A program made the position numbers and the translations under genes. A DNA stretch of 64,000 nt from Pseudofabraea citricarpa (Eukaryota > Ascomycota > Leotiomycetes > Helotiales > Dermateaceae). Shown piece after piece: positions 57,318 through 64,000 of the stretch; position 1 is the stretch's first letter, and the number at the start of each line of letters is the position of its first letter. The stretch covers positions 12,501 through 76,500 of the forward strand of contig JAPWGK010000001.1 of the NCBI GenBank assembly GCA_029641185.1. The letters run 5' to 3'. The notes below the pieces were generated by a model. The model saw only the letters and a list, made by a program, of their open reading frames with translations. It did no database searches and was not told the DNA's origin.

Positions 57318-60300
57318 TCAAGCCGCAACACTTGGAACTTGACCAAGTCTAGCATTCATTACCCTGGATCTGCTAAACATAACGCTACGTTCCGGTGTGT
57401 GACCTTGGTTAACTTTTGTGTGCTTGTTTTGTTGCTCAATCCAAATGAAGCCCGTGCTAAGCAACATCTGGAGATTTTTTCGAAGAGCGGGATAAACTCT
57501 CTTGTCACTTTGGACAACTGTCGCTGCCGGGCTTCCGAGGCTAAATGTTTCCCCTTGAACCATAGCCATCAGTGGTTGAAAGGCATGGTTATCTCCTGCA
57601 TTTGCAAGGATATTTTGAATGGACTGAACCCATTCCACTCCACTCAATGGCTTGAGGTTCTGATTCAACTCTTCTTTCACAATAGTCCAAAAGTCTCCCA
57701 CCACTAAGCCGGTGTCTATGTTCCAACTCTTTGGAGTATGTTCTGTAGGTCTCAAGTTCGAGACAATAACCGAATTGGCAACTTCTTCGACATCCGCGAC
57801 AGTAAGCCAGAAGTCTTGATTGTCTGCTGGATAGCCGCCGATGCTAACGCAGGCTTGGACTAGCTTCCATATGAAATCATCTGTATTCGGAATACCTTCT
57901 TTCTCGGTGCCAATAATCAAGCCTGGGCGCACTATCGATATGTTGTGTAGAGACTGACTGCTAGCAAATCGGGCAGTGAGCTGTTCAGAAACAAATTTGG
58001 TTTGACTGTAGCCATTTGCACTCTGCAAGACAGCGGCAAAAGAGTCTAGATCCATCTCAGGTGATCTATTTGCTCCCCCAGAAACATACGTAAAGCTTCC
58101 AGGAATAGACCATCGACGAACAGCAGATAATAATTCCAATGTCGAATCAACGTTTGCTGCCTTGAGTGCAGCGTATGGCGCTTGCCACTGCACAGTAGCT
58201 CCGTTGTGAATAATGGATTCGATTCGCTCACTCGGGTAACAATCTCCAGTCAGAATACTCCATTGAGTTGGAAGAAGGCCAAGCTTGGATGCCGTAAGGT
58301 CTCCTGGCCAACATTCAAGGCGGCTTAAATGTGGAGCGCAGGACCATTGCCCAAGTGATGCCGCATAAATGACGCGATCCAGCGCATTTGCTGCATTTTG
58401 TGCTCGTACAAGTACAATGACTTTCGTTATTGAAGAGTCATTGAGCAACTGACGCAGTATCTGCGAGCCAAGGTATCCTGTCGATCCTGTTAGGAAAACT
58501 GTCTTCGATGGCTTGCGAGTAATTTCAGAACGTGCTACGAAACCGTCATATAAGTCTCGAATCTGCTCTGACAGGTTGAGAACCTGCTCCTGTTTATCGA
58601 CTTCAGTTCCTTTCTGGCGGTCTGACACGATCTTGGCCAGCCCTGAGATAGTGAGTTCCTCGTCGTACAGAACCGCAACAGACAATTTGACATCGTATTC
58701 TTTCCTGAGAAAAGATAGAATACTTATAAGCTGGATGGAGTCCAAACCAAGCTCTGCCAAATTCAGGTCCCTCCCATATAGGTCTGGTGCACCATCAGGA
58801 TCTCTTCCTGCAACCATTTTAATAATCTTTTCGCTAAGTTGCAAGGCAAGTTTATCTCCTGGGTCAAGAATCAATCGCTCGATGTCAGATTCAGGTAGCT
58901 GGAAGTGAGAGCCGCTGGGATTCAGGATCTCTTGCCGCAAGTGTTTCCGATCAAGTTTGCCCGATGGAAGGGTTGGAAGTTTATGGACCAAGTAACAGCG
59001 AGTAGGCACCATGTGATGAGGCAGGACTTCTCTGAGACGTGACTTAATATCTGACATGTTGCGAATATTCTGGTTAGAGAGCAGGGGCACCAGGTCCAGT
59101 ATCTCTTCTGTTGTACCCCAAATTCCATCGCAGAAGACGAATGCGATAAGCTCTGCTACATCATCATGTTTTGAAAGCTCTACCGCCACGCCAGAAGCAT
59201 CGAGGAACAACTTTCTGACATGGTATTCGATCTCACCAATCTCAACACGCTGGCCACGAATCTTCACTTGAGCATCTTTGCGCCCTTGAAAGATTAGACA
59301 ACCATCTGCGTCGTATTGGACCAAGTCACCGGTTTTGTAGAAGCGTCTCCCTGAGTTGTCTGAACCGAGTGTTCGAAGCGCGTTTGTGACAAAGCTTTCA
59401 GCCGTCTTTTCAGGCGCGTTGAGATACCCTCGACCAAGAAGGGGCCCCTCGATGATCAGTTCTCCCGTAGCCCCTATTGGCAACAGCCTATCATGGTCAT
59501 CAGGATGAACTACCCATGCGGACCCTACAATGAGAGGTCCGATGTTGGCGGGGATAGTGGATTTGGTCAACCCTCTGTTGATTGTACTGATAACTGAGCA
59601 TTCTGAAGGTCCATAACTATTCAACAGGCACAATTTGTCCGCCCAGGCGTCTAGTTGATCTTTGGGGAGTGCTTCGCCGACCAAAGCGAGTATTTTCAGA
59701 CTGGGAACATCATCGGGAGAAATCTGTCTAGCAAATGATGGCGTGAAAGATGCTACGTTGACATTCATGGACTGAATAACATTTGTGATGCCTCCAAAAC
59801 GGTCATTTTCAGAAGGCACGCAGAGGCAACCACCAGCCATCAGAGTCGAGACAATCTCCATAATACAAAGGTCAAACGCTGGTGATCCAAAACTCAGGTG
59901 GCGTGATTGCGGTCCAAGTTCGTAGTAAGGGATATGGGCCATAGCACCAGCGTAGTACGACCCAAAAGTTATAACTACGCCTTTCGGTTGGCCAGTAGAT
60001 CCAGAAGTAAAGACAACATACATAGCATTATCGAGAGACAGCCATTCTGAACAGGCAGAACGAAAAGTCGCAGTTGGGTTTGTTGAAGAGGCGAACAAAC
60101 CGCCGGACTCGAAGCTCGCATCTTCCACAACCACGAAATTGGTCTGAGAGTCACCAAACATCTGACGGCATGCCCTTGATGCTACAACAACCTTCGCCTC
60201 AGTGAGCTCAATGATGTTCTCTAAACGCTTCAAAGGATAGACTGGATCAAGTAATGTGAACGCTGCACCTGTTCGCATTATTGCTAGTACTACCACGATC

Positions 60301-61883
60301 ATCCAGAGAGATCTTTCGAAACAGACTGGCACAATAACTTCCGGGCCGATAGCATGCTCTGAGATCAAATAATTTGCAAGCGTAGAAGATAAATCATCTA
60401 ATTTCGAGTAAGATACTTCTCCGTCCCAGGCACAGATTGCTGTTGCATTGGCTCGACCTAAAAGTTGTTTATTAATCTCATCCAGAGGAAATCCAGTAGC
60501 GCTCTTAGGATTTCGATTCCATGATTCGATTTTCTTGAGGTCTTGAGAGCTGACAAGATTGATCTCTCGCAGCAGGCTTCCCGAATTACTCGAAACCAGC
60601 TGACGAATGACATGCTCAAGCTGGAAAAGAAGACGCTGCATGTGTGAAGCATCAATAATTGTACTGTCGAAGGATGCAATGGCCTTCATTCTACCACTAC
60701 TGGTTAAATAACATTGTAGAGTTAAAGCGTAGCTGAGAAAATCAGCCGAGGCGTGTCCTTCATCATGCTGTAACAACTGCTCGTGGGAAGGCAGGCTACC
60801 TTCTTGTCCAACGAAGTGAACAGCTAGAAGGTTTTGAAAGTCGCATGCCCTTTTGGCTTCTGGGCTGGTTTCCTTGATTGTCTGAAGCCCAACATGAAGA
60901 TGAGGTATCATCTGCGTAAAGTGTTGCTGTGCACTTCGCAAGTACTCTGCTACAGGTTGGTCATAATCGATATCTAGACAGATCGGGACCGTGGACAGAG
61001 TTGGCCCCATAATCTTATCAATGCCAGGAAGATCTGCATTGCGGCCATTTAAAGTAGTTCCATAAGATACAGCTGACGAACCGAGCTGGCTTGACAGAAC
61101 GAGGGCCCAAGCTGCTTGTACGAGAGTTGCAGCAGTGACTTCAGATGGGCCGGTGATAAGCGACGATGCATCATGTTCGATGGTGTCATCAGGCCGTGGC
61201 CGACGGGTGGGGTTGGGGTGAATAGCCGGGAAGGGCAGAATATCTTTTGCGGTGGTTGATAGTAGTGATTCCCAAAATGATCTTGACTGGCCGTTATCAT
61301 TTGCAGACTGGGCGTATTTAACAAAATTTCTGAAGGGTGGGCGGGTCGATAGAACACCTTCTCCATAAGCTGTTGCAATATCCGCCAACATGAGCTCCAC
61401 AGAATAGCCATCATAAATGCTATGATGGGCTGTCCAAACCAAGTGCGTCTTCGAAATGGCAAGACGTAATAATGGGTCGCCGTATTCCATTGTTTGTTGT
61501 CTGTCGATGCTAAGGTAAGTTGAGAGATCCGTAAAATCCTTCCAAGCTGGCAGCCAGTTTTTCAGTACGACCTGCAGCGCACGATTTTCCATTGCAATGA
61601 TTCGCGTGCGGAAGATTGCATTGCGCAAAATCACTGTATTCCAAGCTTTCCTCATCCTCTCTCTATCGACGCTGGCCTGCAACTTGAAAACATGCTGGCC
61701 AATATAGGCCCCATCTGAAGTCGCTGAAAGTACAAATAAACCATGCTGTAAGGGTGTACACGGATAGAGATCTTCAATCTGATTTGATTGGACCTTGCAT
61801 TGCTGTGCAACATCGGCAATCACTTTTGAAAAAACGGCATTATCTACAGGCTTCGAGCCCTGAGGCTGTTGTGATCGAGTCAT
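57318..61883 (-). CDS. Single-module NRPS with C-A-T-R architecture
   Basis: One uninterrupted 1521-aa frame, unusual among its intron-rich neighbours. Condensation domain: LYPCTPLQHGLF and an intact HHSIYDG active site (about 153-159). Adenylation domain: VVFTSGSTGQPKGVV (about 622), FDLCIMEI, NSYGPSE, YKTGDLV, GRKDAQVKIRGQRVEIGE, LPSGKLDRK. Thiolation domain: LGLDSIQL with the phosphopantetheine Ser (about 1047). Terminal thioester reductase: FLTGSTGYLG NAD(P) loop (about 1131) and YSQTK (about 1290). It should activate one amino or other acid, condense it with an acyl/aminoacyl partner, and release an aldehyde or alcohol. A hand-aligned substrate code reads roughly D-L-M-F-A-V-S-V-I-K, with no confident prediction. 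Its position near two 2OG oxygenases 20-30 kb away is suggestive only. Confidence 0.93.
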   Translation of the reverse strand: MTRSQQPQGSKPVDNAVFSKVIADVAQQCKVQSNQIEDLYPCTPLQHGLFVLSATSDGAYIGQHVFKLQASVDRERMRKAWNTVILRNAIFRTRIIAMENRALQVVLKNWLPAWKDFTDLSTYLSIDRQQTMEYGDPLLRLAISKTHLVWTAHHSIYDGYSVELMLADIATAYGEGVLSTRPPFRNFVKYAQSANDNGQSRSFWESLLSTTAKDILPFPAIHPNPTRRPRPDDTIEHDASSLITGPSEVTAATLVQAAWALVLSSQLGSSAVSYGTTLNGRNADLPGIDKIMGPTLSTVPICLDIDYDQPVAEYLRSAQQHFTQMIPHLHVGLQTIKETSPEAKRACDFQNLLAVHFVGQEGSLPSHEQLLQHDEGHASADFLSYALTLQCYLTSSGRMKAIASFDSTIIDASHMQRLLFQLEHVIRQLVSSNSGSLLREINLVSSQDLKKIESWNRNPKSATGFPLDEINKQLLGRANATAICAWDGEVSYSKLDDLSSTLANYLISEHAIGPEVIVPVCFERSLWMIVVVLAIMRTGAAFTLLDPVYPLKRLENIIELTEAKVVVASRACRQMFGDSQTNFVVVEDASFESGGLFASSTNPTATFRSACSEWLSLDNAMYVVFTSGSTGQPKGVVITFGSYYAGAMAHIPYYELGPQSRHLSFGSPAFDLCIMEIVSTLMAGGCLCVPSENDRFGGITNVIQSMNVNVASFTPSFARQISPDDVPSLKILALVGEALPKDQLDAWADKLCLLNSYGPSECSVISTINRGLTKSTIPANIGPLIVGSAWVVHPDDHDRLLPIGATGELIIEGPLLGRGYLNAPEKTAESFVTNALRTLGSDNSGRRFYKTGDLVQYDADGCLIFQGRKDAQVKIRGQRVEIGEIEYHVRKLFLDASGVAVELSKHDDVAELIAFVFCDGIWGTTEEILDLVPLLSNQNIRNMSDIKSRLREVLPHHMVPTRCYLVHKLPTLPSGKLDRKHLRQEILNPSGSHFQLPESDIERLILDPGDKLALQLSEKIIKMVAGRDPDGAPDLYGRDLNLAELGLDSIQLISILSFLRKEYDVKLSVAVLYDEELTISGLAKIVSDRQKGTEVDKQEQVLNLSEQIRDLYDGFVARSEITRKPSKTVFLTGSTGYLGSQILRQLLNDSSITKVIVLVRAQNAANALDRVIYAASLGQWSCAPHLSRLECWPGDLTASKLGLLPTQWSILTGDCYPSERIESIIHNGATVQWQAPYAALKAANVDSTLELLSAVRRWSIPGSFTYVSGGANRSPEMDLDSFAAVLQSANGYSQTKFVSEQLTARFASSQSLHNISIVRPGLIIGTEKEGIPNTDDFIWKLVQACVSIGGYPADNQDFWLTVADVEEVANSVIVSNLRPTEHTPKSWNIDTGLVVGDFWTIVKEELNQNLKPLSGVEWVQSIQNILANAGDNHAFQPLMAMVQGETFSLGSPAATVVQSDKRVYPALRKNLQMLLSTGFIWIEQQNKHTKVNQGHTPERSVMFSRSRVMNARLGQVPSVAA

Positions 61884-62321
61884 TTCAAAACAAGAAAGAG
61901 AGTGGTCAACGATGAAAGGACTAAGTGAAAATCTAGAAACACTATTTTCATACCAGATATTGAGTATAAGAAACCATCATATCTACAAGATGCTAAAAAT
62001 CCCGTGCTTGGTGTTGACAGGATCAGTCAGCACTACGGAGCATGCAGCTCACCAAGGAAAGAAACACCGAACACGCCAAGGATGACCCCAAGGATGACAC
62101 CACGGAAACCACTAAGGAAATAACCGGGGAACATACCAGGGGGGGTTTACGTAGACCAGGGATTAACACGAAGGAAAACACCGAGGAAAACACCCAAGGC
62201 TCCCAATTCAGAGAAAGCAAACAAATTCAGAACTTCCATCGTACAGTTTACTGCTACCAGCAACTTCTCTAGACCTCAGATTGGATTTCTAGATTCTGAT
62301 ACTTCTAATCATATTACCACC
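61884..62321. other. Divergent promoter, NRPS / PRE7, with short repeats
   Basis: From about 62048 to 62210 the plus strand is purine-rich, with recurring AAGGA and ACACC words (for example CCAAGGATGACCCCAAGGATGAC). No gene is supported. It is the shared upstream region of the NRPS (minus) and the proteasome gene (plus). Confidence 0.45.
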
Positions 62322-63118
62322 ATGAGCCATTCACTTCTTCCTTATGGGGCTTCGACATATCTGTCGTCAGAAGCATTGGGCGCGAAGGAACACTCGTTCA
62401 ATCCGTGAGCCTCATACTTCAGTCACCCATTCATAGCTAATTCGGCCTCCACAGCTACGCCGATAATGGTGGCTCAATTCTAGGCATAAGCAGCGATGAT
62501 TTCGTTGTGCTGGCAGGAGACACTCGCTCCACCAGCGGATACTCGATCAATTCCAGAGCCGAACCCAAAGTTTTCCGGATCGGCGATGACGATCGGATTG
62601 TTCTAACTGTCGTTGGTTTTGGCGCAGATGGAAAAGATCTCGCAGAACATCTCAACACCATGGTGAACATGTACAAGTTTAAGCATGGAAAGGCCATTAA
62701 CATCGAGGCTTGCGCACATCGGCTATCGACGCTTCTCTATCAAAAGCGATTCTTTCCTTATCAAGTGCAAGCTATATTGGGTGGGATTGACCAAGATGGC
62801 AAAGGAGCTCTATATAGCTATGATCCAGCAGGTTGCTATGACAGGTACTCATGCAGAGTAGCTGGAGCTGCTGCCAATCTGATGATGCCATTTCTGGACA
62901 GTCAAGTTTATTACAAAAACCAGTATGTTCCTGGGGAAGGATCGAACTTGCAGGAGAGGCCTCGCGAAAACTTATCGAGAGATGCCGTGGCGAATATAGT
63001 GAAAGATGCCTTTGATATTGCAACCGAGCGACATATTGAGGTTGGCGATGGGATACAAATGTTGCTTGTTTCAAAGGATGGAATACAAGAGACTATTATA
63101 CCTTTGAAAAAGGATTAG
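62322..63118 (+). CDS. pre7: 20S proteasome subunit beta-6 (yeast Pre7/C5 type)
   Basis: Exons 62322-62404 and 62455-63118 (phase 2, 50-bp intron) give 248 aa. The body is clearly subunit beta type-6: FNPYADNGGSILGIS, VVLAGDTRSTSGYSINSR, KRFFPYQVQAILGGIDQDGKGALYSYDP, AAANLMMPFLDSQV, KNQY, ATERHIEVGDG. In eukaryotes this subunit is non-catalytic (no N-terminal Thr is exposed) and forms part of the beta ring. It acts in the nucleus and cytosol in bulk protein turnover. A standard housekeeping gene. Confidence 0.95.
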
Positions 63119-63431
63119 GTATCAATCATGTATTCCACACAGTCGCTAGACTGACAGAAAAGCAATTTCATGCAAAATGCGAGCATTGGATTTTGGAACA
63201 CTTAGTTAAGTAGCTCTTGCTATTTAACGTTTGAAATTGGCATAAAACGGTTTTTTCGTTTTTTTGTTGTACAGTGTTTTGGATTTTGATTTCGATTTCG
63301 TCTTTTCTGCGCTGTAATGAGCAGACAAAAATGGGCACGGGAGATTTTAAAGAAGATTTTGTCAAATTGAGCTCAGTTGTTTATCAACTACATTGTTTTG
63401 ATGAACACAAGCTAAGCAGCCACCAAGTTTT

Positions 63432-64000
63432 TCATACCATGTTCATCCTTAGAGCTCTTGCAGCCATTTCTTGGACTTTAACACGAGATGGCGGGTGTCC
63501 CTGCAGCGCCTCTATTTGCTTCCATTGGTCTAAGAATATCTCTAATGCATCGTTCAACGAGAGTCGTTTTTCGTGGGAGATACATATGTTAGACTCCTCA
63601 TCCGCCAGGGACAAGTCTATACTTGTTGAGTCAGAGCGAGAATCGTCGCTTTGCCGTTGGTCATGGAAATGTAAAGGAAACCGCGATGGATGGATCCTGT
63701 TCCACGAGCTCTTCCTCGTGCCATAAATTCTACCTCTACCTCTCCTCCGCCTGGAAAATTTTGAGTCCCAGTGAGGCTCATCCGAGAGTGATGAGGTCGA
63801 ACTCAAGCTGATTTTCTTCATAGAAATCCCAATCCCCTTCTCCATTCTTTCCAACGGATCTTCTTCTATTGAGGGTATAATTGGCTGATCCGCAACAAGT
63901 TGTGGAGATAGGGGTTGTGGAGATAGAGAGTAGTTTTCCACGCCCTTGATGAAATCGACCACAGTATCGAGATATCTTCTCTCGATACAGACTGCGTGAG
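63432..64000 (-). CDS. 3' part of an unrecognised gene, cut by the window edge
   Basis: An open frame runs from the stop at 63432 to the window end with no start codon required, so the N-terminus lies outside. About 189 residues are visible: HAVCIERRYLDTVVDFIKGVENY, a Ser/Pro-rich linker, a basic patch (SRRRRGRGRIYGTRK), an acidic Ser/Asp stretch, and a C-terminal helical segment (LSLNDALEIFLDQWKQIEAL ... QEMAARALRMNMV). No family was recognised. It is convergent with the proteasome gene. Confidence 0.6.
   Translation of the reverse strand, partial: HAVCIERRYLDTVVDFIKGVENYSLSPQPLSPQLVADQPIIPSIEEDPLERMEKGIGISMKKISLSSTSSLSDEPHWDSKFSRRRRGRGRIYGTRKSSWNRIHPSRFPLHFHDQRQSDDSRSDSTSIDLSLADEESNICISHEKRLSLNDALEIFLDQWKQIEALQGHPPSRVKVQEMAARALRMNMV

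Overview
The window is from a filamentous ascomycete. Nearly every gene is split by short GT-AG introns of about 45-120 bp. The gene content is typically Pezizomycotina: Zn2Cys6 regulators, NACHT (STAND) proteins, a GT31-like DUF604 enzyme, a glyoxal-oxidase-type copper oxidase, an NRPS and 2-oxoglutarate dioxygenases. A Leotiomycete is a reasonable guess, but the sequence does not prove it. All gene models were spliced by hand and checked for phase; none has transcript support.

Region by region. 1-11 kb is accessory. It holds a large SNF2-family ATPase gene (+) and a basic/acidic C2H2-like zinc-finger gene (-) with an internal exon-intron duplication. Copies of a 19-bp palindrome, CTGGGGATGNCATCCCCAG, are scattered through it, in the 5' leader, both coding exons, an intron and the 3' flank of the SNF2 gene as well as between genes. 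About 2.3 kb of duplicated, low-complexity DNA without a convincing gene follows. 11.3-13.4 kb encodes a galactose/glyoxal oxidase-like protein. 13.4-16.1 kb has no recognisable gene. 16.1-19.3 kb has a divergent pair: a DUF604/GT31-like glycosyltransferase and a small Ser/Thr-rich single-pass membrane protein. 19.3-26.4 kb is mostly housekeeping: acetoacetyl-CoA synthetase, a small membrane protein (DUF1757-like), APC/C subunit Cdc16 and splicing factor Yju2/Cwc16.

27.4-45.8 kb looks like a catabolic or specialised-metabolism island. It holds a 2OG-Fe(II) dioxygenase divergent from a Zn2Cys6 regulator, a bacterial-type cyclohexadienyl dehydratase/solute-binding protein, a Gfo/Idh/MocA oxidoreductase, a decayed NACHT gene, a phytanoyl-CoA-dioxygenase-like enzyme, an MFS monocarboxylate-type transporter, a second Zn2Cys6 regulator and an amidase. 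Short CGG-containing repeats occur in three promoters here, and a CGG-N10-CCG site in a fourth. They are candidate sites for the two regulators.

46.9-52.1 kb is a cell-wall group: a secreted GH5 exo-beta-1,3-glucanase, a chitin-synthase-like GT2 and a GH18 chitinase. A 23-copy hexanucleotide array separates it from a NACHT-ankyrin gene, which carries one unresolved reading-frame break. 57.3-61.9 kb is one uninterrupted ORF for a single-module C-A-T-R peptide synthetase. The window ends with proteasome subunit beta-6 (PRE7) and the 3' part of an unrecognised gene cut by the window edge.

The most unusual items are the dispersed palindrome family, the duplicated exon-intron unit, the bacterial-type PheC homologue, the CGG repeat arrays around the second regulator, the C-A-T-R synthetase, and the contrast between a dead and a nearly intact NACHT gene.
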